A DNA stretch of 64,000 nucleotides, from positions 16,554,001 through 16,618,000 of the forward strand of contig JABWDB010000004.1 of NCBI GenBank assembly GCA_019614645.1. The letters are read 5' to 3'. Position numbers and translations under genes: made by a program. Within the stretch, counting starts at the first letter, position 1. Each line of letters begins with the position of its first letter. The DNA comes from Stratiolaelaps scimitus (lineage: Eukaryota > Arthropoda > Arachnida > Mesostigmata > Laelapidae). A model generated the notes under the pieces. The model made no database searches and was not told where the DNA came from. It saw only the letters and a program-made list of their open reading frames with translations. Shown here piece after piece: positions 50,312-62,930 of the stretch.

Positions 50312-50599
50312 CATGACACAAATGTCACTCATGTTGTATTCACTTGGAAACACCATTTATTTAAGCTCGTAGATAGTTGAGGTCTAGATTCGAGGAGGTG
50401 ATATATGTGAACGCTAAAAGATCGTATCGAAAGATGCCATGTAGATCAAATATATTGTGCAACTGAACCTATAGACTCCGTTAGAGGGACCTTTGTAACG
50501 AAATGACCCTGTAAAAGAATACTTAAGCACGAGCCGCTCAGTAAAGGTAGTGCTTATCGTTTCTCCGTACTTCGTTGACGATGCGATCCACAATTCATG

Positions 50600-50645
50600 C
50601 AACGGACCATGTTTCACAGTATCTACAACGGACCATGTTTCGCAG
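50600..50645 (+). repeat. 26-bp tandem duplication
   Basis: CAACGGACCATGTTTCACAG occurs at 50600-50619 and again, with one A-to-G change, at 50626-50645. Confidence 0.9.
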
Positions 50646-51108
50646 ACCATTTTATCTGCTGTGAGAATGCTGCTGACAGTGGAAACGAGGCTTTTTGTTT
50701 CCTGCACGTTTATACCAGTGCTGAAACTCCTTATTGTCGCAATCCTCCCCAAATCGGCGTACTGCTCTTCATGTGCCATGGCATCCACTGCATTTGAACT
50801 AAACTCTATATTTAGGGCCTCGACAAGTCATGAGAGTCGCTTCGTCCATGTGTTTCTTGTGTGGTCATTCTAGACTAAATCTGCAGTACCACCTAACAAA
50901 ACGTATACGAAGCACTAGTCCTCTTTCGACTAGACAACATAGTTGTTCTGGCCTACCTAAACCGAGTACCCACTTATACTATTAATTAGTAGTAGTAATA
51001 GTAGTAGTGGTGATAATAATCGTCTTAAAGGCGAGATAATATGTCAATGAAAGGCAGAGATATGGATAGAGAACGAGAGAGAGAGAGAGAGAGAGCTATA
51101 TTACTCAC

Positions 51109-51329
51109 CCGTAAATGGCGTCTTTGTCGCGTTTGTGGACGTCCGGCACAGAGCCCATGGCAGGGACAGGGTAGGCTGGCGCAGGTGATGCTAACCCGCC
51201 AACACCTACTGGAGCAGGTGAAAGCGCGCCAGACCCCGGTCCGCTCCCCGCCATCAGACCTGATGCTCCTCGCGGGTCTCCGTAGTCCACGGCTCCACTC
51301 GCACCATAGTGCGAGATGGAGTCTTCGTA
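51109..51329 (-). CDS. hth: homothorax exon 2: N-terminal region
   Basis: This is an internal coding exon of 221 bp. It follows a clean acceptor (pyrimidine-rich run ending TTTCAG) and ends at a GTGAGT donor. It reads from phase 0: Tyr-Glu-Asp, then His-Tyr-Gly, a Tyr-Gly-Asp-Pro box, a Gly/Ala/Ser/Pro-rich stretch, and finally the family hallmark VPDVHKRDKDAIYG. Its last two bases (GG) join the first base (A) of the next exon to complete Gly, giving DAIYGHPLF across the junction, as in Meis. In vertebrate Meis the exon boundary falls after MAQR, just before the equivalent Tyr-Asp-Asp, so the missing exon 1 should supply only about four residues. The sequence between Tyr-Gly-Asp-Pro and the KRDKD motif is not like the His-rich Drosophila region and seems lineage-specific. 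Confidence 0.93.
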
Positions 51330-52399
51330 CTGAAATGATCAATGCAGAGGCAGGCAACGACAAACACCACAGCGCATCGGTTAGATTCGATTTGATAGGT
51401 CACATCTCGGGCATATCCGCGCGGGAAAGCGCGGCGGAATACCCATGAACGTGCATGATCATATCAGAAGAGGAAAATACCCTACGGAATTAGGCTGGGC
51501 CACGCTATGCATGGATGAAATGATTAGGCGAGATATTTGGCTTGCTCTGATACTTCGTGTATGCAGGTGAATCTTGTGTGTATACGTGAATGACTTTGTT
51601 GATTCAAATTGTAGGATTTTATGCAGTAAGTGCACTCGTAAAGGTCACGAATGTCACCTTGTTCGTAACTAGCGTACGCTTTGCCCATTCCACGTTTGCC
51701 CAGCAGAGAGCGTCTGTCACTGCCTGTTTCGTTTTGGAGCGAATGTGTCCCGCCTCTTAGAAACGATGCTGAACAACACGACTATGAGAAACTAAACATG
51801 ATGAGCTCTCCATCGAACCGTCTCAGCGTCTCGGATTGTCTTCGCTGTAGTTTGTACACTCTTCACATTAAGCTGTCTAGATTGAGGTGGCCGTAATTAT
51901 CTGCTCAGCACAGCCATCGCCTGCATACAGTCAATTCCCCGCGGGGTCATATTGTTCACCGTGAACCTCTCTTGCCAGTGTCTCGCGAGCAGCAGCAGCA
52001 GCAGCAGCAACCATATGAATACCGAAAAATGTATCCTTTACCCATTTCTCCCAGTTGTTCCAATCCGCTCGGTATACAGCAGCTTATATGCAACGATCGG
52101 AGACCATCGAGCGGAGGGCTCTGAGCTTTCGTTGAGCTCTCAATCGTTTCTTTGAAGGAAACGCCGTTTAGTGCCACTATTGTGCCCAAGACATCTATTG
52201 AGGCTATTAAGGGCGAATTCGTCCAATTCGAAGCTCATCCCACCAATTTCTCTCTCTCTATGGTTCTGTCCCGTTTTCTACCTGTCTGCATATGCACATC
52301 CATACTCCGCTATCTTTTCGGATCCCAATCTCTCGCCTTCACTTTCGGCTGATTTTTGGGGCTGCCCTTCGGAACGCTCTATTAACATTCCTTTTTAGT

Positions 52400-54120
52400 A
52401 GTTTTCTTTTTCTTCATGCTCTTCTGCTGCTGCTGCTGCTATTGTTTCCGCAGCGCCTTCAACTGCTAGTTTCTGCGTCAGCGGCCGCTCGCTGCAGCAG
52501 CAGCAGCAAATTCTCGCTATCTCGCTGTTGCTGATGTCGGCTGTTGCTTGCCGTTCCTCTTCAAGCCCGCGTCGTCATGAAGCCACTGGCGGAGTCGACC
52601 GATCGACCGCGTACCTGAACCCGTCTCTATATCTCGACGGCCAGCAGCGGGTTCTTCGGAAAAATCTTCGGCGGCCGCTGAAGTGCCGAGTTCATCCGTG
52701 TGTACGTCCCCAACGAAGCCGTCACGGCCGCCGTGGCCACTGATGATGACGATTCTCCCTCGGCTACTCCCGAGCGTCCTGCCTGCGATGTGCATAGATG
52801 ACGTCGGCCTGTTGCGCCTACGGCACCACACCACCTCTGTTGCGTATTCCCTCCTGTATCGGTGGCCGGGCTGCCGCAGCCGCCGCCGCTGTCATCATCT
52901 CAGTCATCATCAATCCCTTCCTCGTCATCATCATCAGCAGCGTCGGCATCATCAGCAACATGTTCTTCTTTTTCTTCATCGTTGTCGACGATTTTCATCA
53001 TCGTCATATCATTTTTTTTCTCATCTCCCACGTCCGCTGCTGCGGCTGCTGCTGCCGCCTCCTACCAACCGACCTCCCGTCTCCACTCGCCGCCTCTCAT
53101 CGTCATCATTTTTCGCTCGTTCGCTATTCAGTTTTTCGTTTTTGCGTTTTCATGTCGCTGCTGCTGCTGCTGCCGGCGGCGCTGTTATTATTATTGCGCC
53201 AGACCTAAACATCACATCAAGTTGTTCTTCGTCTTCTTCGCAAGTTGTCTCGTCTGATTGACGTATTCTTGACGGGCGGACGTCATGCTGGGCAGCAGGG
53301 CCGTCCGGCCCTCTCAGCCGCCACCAACAGCCCAGCGAGCAGTAACCAACAGCGAGGCCGCGGCACTACCCCGCCGCCGCCACAGCCACCACTGGCAACA
53401 ACAACAACAACAACCGAGCGCCATAGAAATATGGAAACGGCAGCAGCTATAGATATTGCCACATACAATCTGTTCGTTCGGTGCTGCTGCATAGCGAGAG
53501 AGATAGAGAGAGAACGGACACCGAGAACCGAGTAGAACCGCGGACGAACCCAAGAACCCCGCACCCGCTGTGGCCCAACTACGCACAACAACTACTGATC
53601 TTATATATATATATATATATACACACATGTACACATGTATACCTGGATCGAGCTGGCGGTTAGCTCACGTCGGTCTGCCGTGATGCACGTCATCATCGGC
53701 TCGTCGTTCATAGAATGAAACCATGCGAGCGAGTAGGGAACGAACCAATAAACACACTAACGTACATAATCTAGTATTTGTGCGTGTTCGCTGTCGAGAC
53801 GAAGACGTCAATCTCTGGGGCTGGTAAAAACAGCCAGCGAATTTCTCTTGGAGCTGCTGCTGTTGCTGTGCAGCAGTTGTGCTGCGTCCGTAAATTTCGC
53901 GCTTACGCCTGTCCACTGCCGCCGCCGCTGCTGCTGCTGCTTGCGCGTCTCGTGTGGTGGTGGCGGCGGCGAGTGCTGCTGCTGCTAGCCGTAAGTAGTG
54001 AGGCCACGCCGTGTGAGACAACGTCGGCAGACAGCAACGTGAAACGCCGCCGTAGCCGCCGCCGCCGCCGTCTACCGACAGCAACGCTAGCAAGGTTATA
54101 ATTAGATTGCTCACATTTTC
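52400..54120. other. GC-rich, CNG and CCG repeat island upstream of exon 2
   Basis: This block contains CTG/CAG runs near 52425, 52495, 53160, 53850 and 53930, a CATCATC-rich stretch near 52890-53010, CCG/GGC runs near 53370 and 54060, and abundant CpG. Open frames of 96-192 codons occur on both strands but are made of Ser, Leu, Cys or Arg runs. It lies about 1.1 kb upstream of exon 2 in transcript direction. Confidence 0.35.
53602..53620. repeat. (TA)n microsatellite
   Basis: About nine TA units followed by ACACAC and ACATGTACACATGT. Confidence 0.92.
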
Positions 54121-54990
54121 GGCTGGAGCCGCCACTTTGCTTATAATATCATAAATATAGAGTAAGGCCAGGATAGGATATAATAACATGGTAATAACTG
54201 CGAGAATCATCATCATCATCGACATCAGCAGCAGCAGCAGCAGCATCATACGTTGACCCTTAGCTCAGTGATTCTACTACCCCCACTCCCCCCGGTTACC
54301 CATCGAACCCACCCTCGGCATTTGCTCGACCTCTCGATCGTTTTGCGCACATCGCTGACGCTGTACCGGTCAATAATATCATGTACATGTGCACACAAAC
54401 ACACACACACACACATAATATGAGCGGGCGTCGCACATCGTACGGTGATTGTATTGGACAGTGGTGGAGGAAGAATCGCGAGAATACAGCTCAGAGAAAT
54501 GGCAAAATGGATAGAGAGTGTGAGAGAGAGAAAGAGAGAGTTTGATGAGATCCGTTTACCGCCAATGCCGCGCTCGCATGCTGCTGCTGTGGTAGCAGTA
54601 GAAGTTGCGGCGCCAGTGAAATACTCTGACTGACTGACTGATTAACTATGCTGACGTTGCTGAGCCTGGTGAACGCATTGATCGTGATGATGTCTATCTG
54701 ACAGGTGTAATATCGTGTATGCGCATGTACACATATTTCGTTTACGAGTGTGCTAGAGTTGGACACGTGTGATGTATGTCTTATACAGACTGATCCGGTT
54801 GCTTACAAAGCCCTCGATCTTCATATCACAGCGGAATATGAACGTCAGTGCGTGGAGTATACGTACACGCATACACGTGTATACGCAGCTACTTTATGGC
54901 GGCATTGGTTACTCATTGGTGCTCTACACAATCTTATATCACGAATGGACGCACCAATCGGTGGCACACATTCGGCTAGAACTACATAAA

Positions 54991-55148
54991 ATCTGAGATA
55001 ATATAAAATCAATACTACGTGTGTGCTAGGCACTTGGCTGCCTGTAGTCTGGCCTCGATGGGTAAGTAACACAATACTAACAAATAGATGACACTATGGG
55101 TGGGTAGGTAAGCTTATGGAATACATTATGCCGAATAAATAAATTGGG
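54991..55148 (+). repeat. direct repeat, copy A
   Basis: This segment of about 158 bp starts ATCTGAGATAATAT and ends near TGCCGAATAAATAAATTGGG. It matches 56491-56633 at roughly four of five positions, in the same orientation, with small indels in the middle. It may be a short interspersed element or the end of a larger element. Confidence 0.75.
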
Positions 55149-55302
55149 TGCGTTGTGAGCTGGGCTCATTAATTTGATACCTTTATTTTACCCCGTTAGT
55201 CATGTCGGGCGTTCGTATTGTTAACCGTCCTCCAAGGAGACTGGTTATCAGATTTAATTGCAGAATTCTCGTATCTTACGACTCGGAAATCGCCCACTAC
55301 GA

Positions 55303-55983
55303 TTAGCTGATTCGAACCTCGAGCAAAAATGCTTCGCCTTCGTGACTTTCGGAGTTCTCCGGAGTCGACGAGCAACGTTGGCCAATTAACGATTCGAATT
55401 GCTGATCGGTATCACATGATGAAATCAATCGGGTGAAGCGTAAAGGTCCACTTCTCGTGAGGTCGACTCGGAGGGAGTTAGGGTGAGGATGCAGGAGTTC
55501 TTGAGCACCCCTCATCTTCCTTCTTTTTTTTGTTTCTCTCTGCCAAGTGCAAAAAGTGTACAGGCTGCCTGCGTCAACCCGCACAAACTGTATCACCGTC
55601 CGCAGTCGCCGAGCCTGAATCACCCACCAGCTCCGCCTTGTGGCCATGGGTTTGGATCTGTGGCACCCGGGAGACGGTCGACAGACGATATACGTAGAGA
55701 AATAGAGAGAGTCGTGAGAGAGAATAAGTGAGTGAGCTGGCGAAATCGCGACGTGAGGCAGCCACGAGAAGCGAGATCGATGCCCACATTTAGATAACAA
55801 CACACAATCGCGTAACGGCAACAACGACGACAGACGTAACAGATCCACCAGTGGTGAGAGATGTCTGCAGACGGTAGCGTCAGATAGCTGACACTGAAGG
55901 GAGGCAGGAAATGAGAGACAGCTCATCCTCCGCCTGATGTTGAGGGCTGAGGGTATTATAAGGTCGGCGGTAGGAAGGCACAA
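55303..55983 (-). other. 226-codon open frame between the direct repeats, unassigned
   Basis: This is one of the longest uninterrupted frames in the window and is not built from simple repeats. It includes a Lys/Arg-rich segment and a Glu-rich end close to SHEGEAFLLEVRIS. I recognise no motif, and the nominal start is not an obvious ATG context. It lies entirely between the two direct repeats, so it could be the remains of a mobile element's body. A frame of this length could also arise by chance in 64 kb at 50% GC. Confidence 0.2.
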
Positions 55984-56490
55984 CGCCGGCGTTTCACACA
56001 GGCATGGTTGTGACGGCGCAACTGTACTGCATTCGTAGTGTAATACCCTTTAATAATGAAAGATAATAAGGACGGTGCGTATGGTTAATGTAATAACTAT
56101 GATGACGTCGTGGAGTGCCGAAATCAACGATCTCTATACTGTATCTTAGATACGGACTTTTCAAATCGAAACTGCGTAACCGACTCTCCCATACATCTAC
56201 TTCGTGTATTACTTTACTCAAATGGTATCTGTGATTTCACAGATGCGCTCGAACCTGCGGACCTCCAGCTCTGTTAGCAGCCATACATCTAGCCGTTCAA
56301 GCCACAGCGTGGACATAAAGCCAACCATGTTAAGTTCGCCTGTGTACGTACGCCCTGTTGCTCTCGTCGAAATTCCCATCATTTTCACGTCAGTCACTCG
56401 ACAGCGAAAGCTAATCCCGGCAACGAGCATTTAGGGTTTATGCACCTCAGTGACACCGGCAAGATCCGCAAAATCCTACCATATCGTAGA

Positions 56491-56633
56491 ATCTGAGATA
56501 ATATGAAATCGATACTACGGGTGCGCTATTGGCTGTCTATAGTCTGGCCTTGGCGGGTCAGTAAAAAACTGGCGACATTATGGGTGGGCAGTGAGCATAT
56601 GGAATACATTATGCCGAATGAATAAATATTGGG
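56491..56633 (+). repeat. direct repeat, copy B
   Basis: This is the second copy of the element at 54991-55148, about 143 bp. The shared blocks are ATCTGAGATAATATnAAATC, the GTCTGGCCT segment, ATGGGTGGG and GGAATACATTATGCCGAAT. The similarity stops abruptly at both ends, as expected for a defined repeat unit. Confidence 0.75.
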
Positions 56634-57152
56634 ATTTAGGAATCATTTGGCTGCTGCGTTTCATCGGCAGCGTTCAGAAGTCTCGCTTCGCTTGTGGCGA
56701 GGTGTGAAAAAAATCCGAATGCGGTGCGGGGTGGTACGTTGTCTGTGATATCGTGATGCGGCGATGAAGCAACGCTGAAATTGCTTTGGTTTTGTCCGTT
56801 TTTCGAAAAGCGCATATGTAGGAGATTCACAATGTTATATTAATCAATAGCAAGCTTTCGAACGCTGACAGGATCGTATGACATGAGTGTATGTAGAACA
56901 CAACACTTACAGCTTGTCTATAATTTATATATGTAATTGCATTTTATTTATTTTCGCATAACGAACCCATTTACTCGGCCAGGGAGTTGAAATCGATTGG
57001 GATCATTCATCGCTATCGCTAGTCGTAATGGGATTTGAGGGAAATTTTTCAGCCAAATTTCGAATCGTAGAATTAAGTCCTAGTCCAAGACGCTGCTAGA
57101 AGTGTAATTTTTTTTACCTTCCATAATACACACGTCGTCTGTTTCTGTATAC

Positions 57153-57190
57153 AATCGGTGTGGACGCCACGGAGGGCGTCCACACCGATT
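57153..57190. repeat. perfect hairpin, 16-bp arms and 6-nt loop
   Basis: AATCGGTGTGGACGCC (57153-57168) and its exact reverse complement (57175-57190) flank ACGGAG. The stem is G/C-rich. No T-run follows on either side that would suggest an RNA polymerase III terminator. Confidence 0.95.
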
Positions 57191-57629
57191 TCCCGACACC
57201 GCGACGCGGCGTTGTAGTATTACTATAGCGATCCGCTTTCAATTACATGATCAGCTCGTCGGTTCGAGTGGCGAGGCTCAAGCAGAGCGCTCCGTTTCAC
57301 CACTTGAGTAGGATGAGTCGGGTTTAGGCGAGTTCATGTCGTATCACACAGGACTGACTGGACACTTCTTAAAAAAAGCACCAGCTCACGCACAAGCACA
57401 AAAGTGATGCAAACGAAAAGTGCTGCTGCTGCTGCTGCAGCAGCTGAAATGCTTCAGCCACTTGAAAATAGACGAAGTTCCTGTTGTTCCTGCTCTCCAG
57501 TACCTGTAGGCAGAACTACAATACTTACTGCCAGACACCACACACGCTATCACCGACTCGCTTTGTAGAGCGGCGTTCCCTAGGTAACAACGCTATTCTC
57601 ATCATGAGCGCCACCGGGACTATTACAGC

Positions 57630-57669
57630 CGCCGCCGCCTCCTCCTCCTCATCATCATCATCATCATAG
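57630..57669 (+). repeat. (CCG)(TCC)(TCA) compound microsatellite
   Basis: CCG, TCC and TCA units follow one another without spacers. Confidence 0.9.
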
Positions 57670-58875
57670 TCGTCTATATGGTTGTTGTTATTATTATTAT
57701 TGTCGTCCAAATGACCATCAAGAGGATCGACCAGAAGAGAAGAAAACAGCCAAACCAGTGAGTGGTCCCTCCGAGAAGAGCTATTGTCGGCCGTTCGTGT
57801 CATCCGTAGGATGATGGCGTGAGGTGTGTACGACGTTCGGGTGTTCATATACTTACGACGACATAATATCCTAGCACACATGCGCGAATAGTAGGTTGGT
57901 TACCTAGGCGTCTCTTGAGAAAGGTCGAAGAACAAAGGGACGAAATAGAAATGGACGAACCAAAAGGCGAACTGAAGCTGGCGTATTTTCGCGGTCTGTT
58001 TTGCCACCGCAGGCTGCGACAGATGACAGCGGCATCGGAGATGCGGACTAAGCCTTCATTATGCCTCCCCCCTCTCGAATGTTTATGCCGCTTCGAGCCG
58101 CTAGCATGGACAGTAGTCGCAGCGGTCTGTCTCAATGGCCGTTCGGACCCGATTAGTGAGTCAAGCGTTAGTGATCCACCTTTCTTCCTAGTGAACCTCC
58201 ATCATAAAACCACAATTTCACGTGGATGAATAGAGACCACAGGACAAGTGAAGCGAGAGAACTTGAGACGACTTCGACTGACATAAACTGAGCCATCTCT
58301 CTTCCTGTTGACTGATATCAACGTTGCAGGATTTTGGCGGCGGTGTGCTCGTGCTGATAACGGCATCGGGGACAGACGAGAGCTTCGCCACATAACCGCC
58401 CTCTTTAGCCACAAACGATGCCAAACAACAGGGAGATACTACTGCTGCTGCTGTTGAGGCGGACAAAATTCAACGTGAAATGAGCAGCGCTGTGAAGCTC
58501 GCTCGGTAGGGTGCCCCGTCTGCTCTGCAGGTGTCGCCTGTCCATCGTTGATCAGGCTTCGTTCCTCACGTCCTCGTTGTGATCTCGTTGGTCCCTTTGA
58601 AATCGGAAACTACTGGTACTATTCGGGGAGCAACCACGAGAGGAGAGACGATATAGAGGCTGAAGAAGAAAAAAAAGACGCATCGGACAGTGGTGGTGAT
58701 GATGCTACTGCTGCAGCGGCTGACTAGTGTCATCGGTTGTGATAGGCGTTTGTCGATCCATCGTCACGCGGGCCCACGGCCGAACACCGAGCCTACAGGC
58801 CTGTTACCACCTGCATTGCTGCGGGGGCTTCGCTGCGACAGCGCTAGCACATACTCAAAGCCGCTACTGCTTCGG

Positions 58876-58940
58876 CTGCCGCCGCCGCCTCCTCCTCCTC
58901 CGCCGCCGCCTCCTCCTCCTCCGCCGCCGCCGCCGCCGCC
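58876..58940 (+). repeat. (CCG)n/(CCT)n compound tract
   Basis: About 65 bases alternate in blocks of CCG and CCT, fully pyrimidine-G biased on this strand. Confidence 0.95.
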
Positions 58941-61900
58941 ATCTCATATCTTTACAACACTCCTCGTACATTGGCTCTCAGACAATAAGAGAGAAAACCC
59001 GCACAGTTACAGCTCGCCGATGCAGGAGGCTCACAGACTTGCGGGTTGGCGACGGACGGAGCGACGGAGACTTAGCAACGAAGGCGGCGTCGCCAAGTAG
59101 CACTTCTGGAGAAATAATGTCGCGCTGAGAGCGACCCGACCTACCGACAGAGCAAGCGAGCGAGAGAGAGACGAAGATATGCACACTCTCGCAATGAAAG
59201 CGAGACAAAGAGAGAGATGGTGGATAAACGAAGAGCAACAATAGTAAAAATGTCAGAGTCAATTTATGGCGCGATATCGCTGTCGAACGCGGGGCGTTCG
59301 TTCGTTCATTCGAATGGGGGCTTTAGCGCGTCAAAAAAAAACAGCGGCGGTGGTGGTGGTAGTAGTAGTGACCGAACTCAGCGTGCGCACACGGAAAAGC
59401 CAAACATTTGGTCGAACGGCGACAAACACGCTCACAGGGATACTACACAGACGTCTGACAGGAGGAAATGGCTTTGAGATGGTATGAAGGAGAGCATGGA
59501 GAGAAAATCGAGGATGGATGTAATGACGTTTCGGGGCACGGCGAGCAATTGACCGGCCAGAGGCGAATTGGATGGAAAAGATTCACTTTTTGGGGAATTA
59601 CTAGTATTGATTGGGACATTGATAAAGCGAAATGCTACAATGAACAAATCTCCTTGGGAAGGTGGGTTAATAACCATAAGCTGTGTCAATTGAGGTTTGT
59701 GTGTGTGTGTGTGCGTGTGTGTATATCGTATCTTGTTGCGTCGAGTAAATGTTCTGGGGCAATGAAATCCATAGGTGTTAAGCAGACGTGTTTGATAAGC
59801 TGGCCTTATTGTTTTCTCCCCGATTGATTTAAGTGGCGACATCTGTTGCCATGCCACCGGTTGATACCATCCGATAAATCGAATCGATATACGCTACGAG
59901 AGTAATCGACGTCATAGTTTTCGAAGGTTGAACCATTCTAGCTTCCAAAAATGTTACACACAAAACGATGTATCATGTTGAGCACACCTCTTTGTGAAAT
60001 GAATATATTTCCTTTCAACACGACAAAAATTGATTGTTATGTCTTGTCCTCGAACATGGAATAGCACTAACAAGAATTATCTGGCTGTAGGACAAAATCA
60101 GTAAGCTACACATTTGAGTGCATGTTTAGTCTAGGTTTAGTGAATATCAAGTCAGGTACATCGAAGTGACATATATGTATATATATATGTGTGTATGGCA
60201 TGTTCGTCTGTCATTCTCTCCTGGTTTTCTCATGTGAATACGTACTCCACCAAGGACGGGTCTCACAAGGATATCCATTGTATATATGTATTTGTTTCAC
60301 TAGCTTGCACGCGTATGTGCAAAGCAACAGTCACAACAAACACCACTCTCCGAGTTCACGTCGTGCTCGACGTCGACGCAGCGGTTGTTAGCGTCTGCAC
60401 AAGCACACGTAACGCACAAGTGTGTATCTTATTCGGTATTGCTTAAATTCGCTGTTCTTCAAATCACACTATTTCCCGAATTCACTAGCACCGTCAAGAT
60501 TTCACCTCAAATAAATCATCTCCAAGCGAAAGGTAGCAACGTTTATCCAAGTAGTAGGCTAAACACCCTCGGCTGGAATCATTCGATTCCAACCCTCTCA
60601 ACGTCGTATGCTATACGCCGAATTCACAAAAGTGTCCACTGCCATCCATCCATTGCGCCTCACTCCTGATGCAAGGCGGGGGCTTGCCCACGCGTACGGG
60701 GTCCCACAAGGTTGACTGACTGTTTTTCCGTTCTGCTTTGCTCGACTATTCCCCGCTTCACAAATTGGTGGATCAAACAGACGGGGACAAAGGGATAAGC
60801 AGAAGCTGTTTTTTTTCCCAGCCCGCCCCTAAGCGCTGTTGATACTGCCAGGGGAATTGATGTCACGAATGAAGGCAGTCGAGGGCGGGCTGTGCGTGTG
60901 GGGGTGGTCCGTCGATCTTGAGGAACACTGTACTCGGGCCCCGCCGGCACCGTAACCTCGAGTAGGATCAGCTGACGGCAGGCACCGCCGCCAACCGACG
61001 ATCCTCTTAGCTGCTTAGGTACCAGCTGTGATCTGTACACACACACATACGGTCCGCGCGAAGACAGCTAACCGCTTTTGAGTAGTAAGTCAGTCGTCGG
61101 CTGAGCCAGCAGCAGCAGCAATTGCGGATGATGCCGCGAACCGGTGCTAGCCCGTGTGTCCGCAGACAGCAAGCAGCACATCAATCAAATACTTGATGTC
61201 TGGTTGGCAGCCTTCCACCCCATGCATCATCCATGACGGCTGCGAGGGCTCGTCGACGGACCCTCTCCCAACCCACCGGGTCTCTTGTTCACCAGTGGGT
61301 CCTTCGAAGAACACGTCGACCACACCAGCACAGGCCGTAGCAGGCAGGGAAGGAAGGAACGCACAGGCTGAGCTAGCTAGCTAGCTATGGTCACACTCTC
61401 TCTAATTCCACTGCGACTACAGCCAACGACTCAACTCTCGGTGGTGTGTGTGTGTATGTGCTAGATACTACGGCAGAGATATCGAAACGATGAGAGAGAG
61501 AGAGAGGACGAACTGCATCGAAGCCCATTGCGGTAACTCGAAGTCCTTGTACATGGCGTAAATACGCAATACAGTAGCCGATTTTCTCGATGTTATATCT
61601 GCTCGAAGTAATCGAGGCGTCAAGCGAGTTGTAATCAAGCAGAGTTTGCAAAGCAGTTCCGACTGCCATGAGGACCATATTCATCATGATGGGATCCTGA
61701 TTTTCCGCCGCTCAATGTTGTTTGCTAGTAAATATATTGTATTTTCATATAACGCATAGTTAATCTATGGTCTATATATCAGAGGTTTGTTGCGGCGTTT
61801 GAGATTGTGTTGGCCTTATTCAAAGTCGACTTTGGACAAGATCTTCGTCGGAGTTGCTTTTCTGCTTGCAGATTTTCTTTCTTCTGCTGACATCATCGTA

Positions 61901-62916
61901 CTGACGAGCAATGTATGTACAACTCAATGTGTGGGTGTGTATATGGACGAACAGTCTGCAGCCATCAAATGCTGATTCAGCACTTCTGGCGGTTGATGCC
62001 GACGATCGAAACAACAACGAACAATATTTGCCGAGCACATATGACGGACGGATGAAGGTGGAAGAGAGTAGTTTCAATAGATAATTTTTCTTTACCTTCG
62101 CTACATTGTGTTCCTGGCCACCTATCCTTGACGAAATGAAATACATTTCCTTTGTTGCCGCGCCGAGAATGACGAAATAGTTAGTGGGACCTTGGACTTT
62201 TAGTCAAACGAATGTCATACCCCTCCCTCCAGTCCGATGTGAGGGCGGTGGAAATCTTTCAAATAGTCAAGATACTCAACAAAAGCCGGTCATTTTGTCA
62301 TTGTATTGATACGGATGAAGTCAATATTGACTTTCCTATATGTATACGCTGACGACGGTCGCAAATATAGATGACGACTTGGACACATTGCCAACAAAAC
62401 TCAAGAAACCTATCAGTGTGATGATACACACATCCGACAGACATCGTTCAGTAAGAGGTTCATTTCACCTATGAATAGAAGGCACTTAGCATAGCCCTTG
62501 GGTCAATCTGAATTGGATTTTGGAACGTCTCGAGCGATTTGAGCATCATTTTAAGGTAATATAATGGCTAGAATTCGTAATCGACTGACTAGTGACCCTA
62601 GACAATTCGCACGGACACTGTTGCTCGACAGCCAGCCTGTCGAGAATGAACGAGTAATACCAGTTCGATACCAACGACCGACCTTTCGCCATGGGGAGGA
62701 GCATTTTCAAGGGTTGTCGTCAGCGTCGACTCTTTATTTCTCTTTGGATTTCTTCGACACCCAATCTGGTGATCTTCTATTCCGCCTAACCTTCATGTGT
62801 ACCTACAGGTACCCTGCCTTCTTACGGCAGTAGCGGGTTGATAGGTCGCCAAGAATATCAGGCAGTCATTTCTATCAGGCAGATTGGGGATACCTTCCCC
62901 CTAATCTACCCCACTG

Positions 62917-62930
62917 CCCCCCCCCCCCCC
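62917..62930 (+). repeat. poly-C, 14 bases
   Basis: C homopolymer preceded by CCCCC and CCCC tracts within 35 bases, so the other strand has G-quadruplex potential. Confidence 0.95.

Larger units (their letters stand above)
45104..51108 (-). other. homothorax intron 2 (6.0 kb)
   Basis: This intron is bounded by the GTGAGT donor at 51103-51108 and the TTTCAG acceptor next to 45104. It contains TA arrays at 45.22 and 48.52 kb, a telomere-like degenerate pentamer run at 47.34 kb, a 26-bp tandem duplication at 50.60 kb and several unassigned open frames. The rest is unremarkable. Confidence 0.85.
12751..51329 (-). other. hth: homothorax/Meis gene span (partial, both ends missing)
   Basis: This span joins the recognised coding exons of a Meis-class TALE homeobox gene. 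Hth/Meis proteins bind Extradenticle/PBX through the HM (MEIS) domain, bring it into the nucleus, and act with Hox proteins on DNA; in arthropods they pattern proximal limbs, antennae and body axes. The exon order on the minus strand is N-terminal (51.3 kb), HM domain (45.1 kb), linker (12.9 kb). The phases agree at each junction: two bases plus one base across intron 2 restore a Gly codon, and intron 3 is phase 0. The introns are about 6.0 and 31.7 kb. The initiator exon and the homeodomain exons were not found here. The gene must continue past base 1, and probably past base 64000. Confidence 0.93.

Noticed and set aside
52683..53261. 192-codon plus-strand frame as a gene.
   Set aside because: It is mostly Ser, His, Arg and Leu runs from CATCATC and CTG repeats, and the other plus-strand frames are open as well.
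54255..54310. TTAGCTCAGTG as a tRNA D-arm start.
   Set aside because: No matching acceptor stem, anticodon arm or B box in the next 70 bases.
55303..55325. GGTTCGAATC on the minus strand as a tRNA B box.
   Set aside because: The bases on either side cannot form the T stem and no A box lies at the right distance.
58218..58310. Minus-strand ATGGCTCAG near 58300 as the missing hth initiator exon (MAQ start).
   Set aside because: No GT donor follows within the expected few codons; the frame simply runs on without any Hth-like residues.
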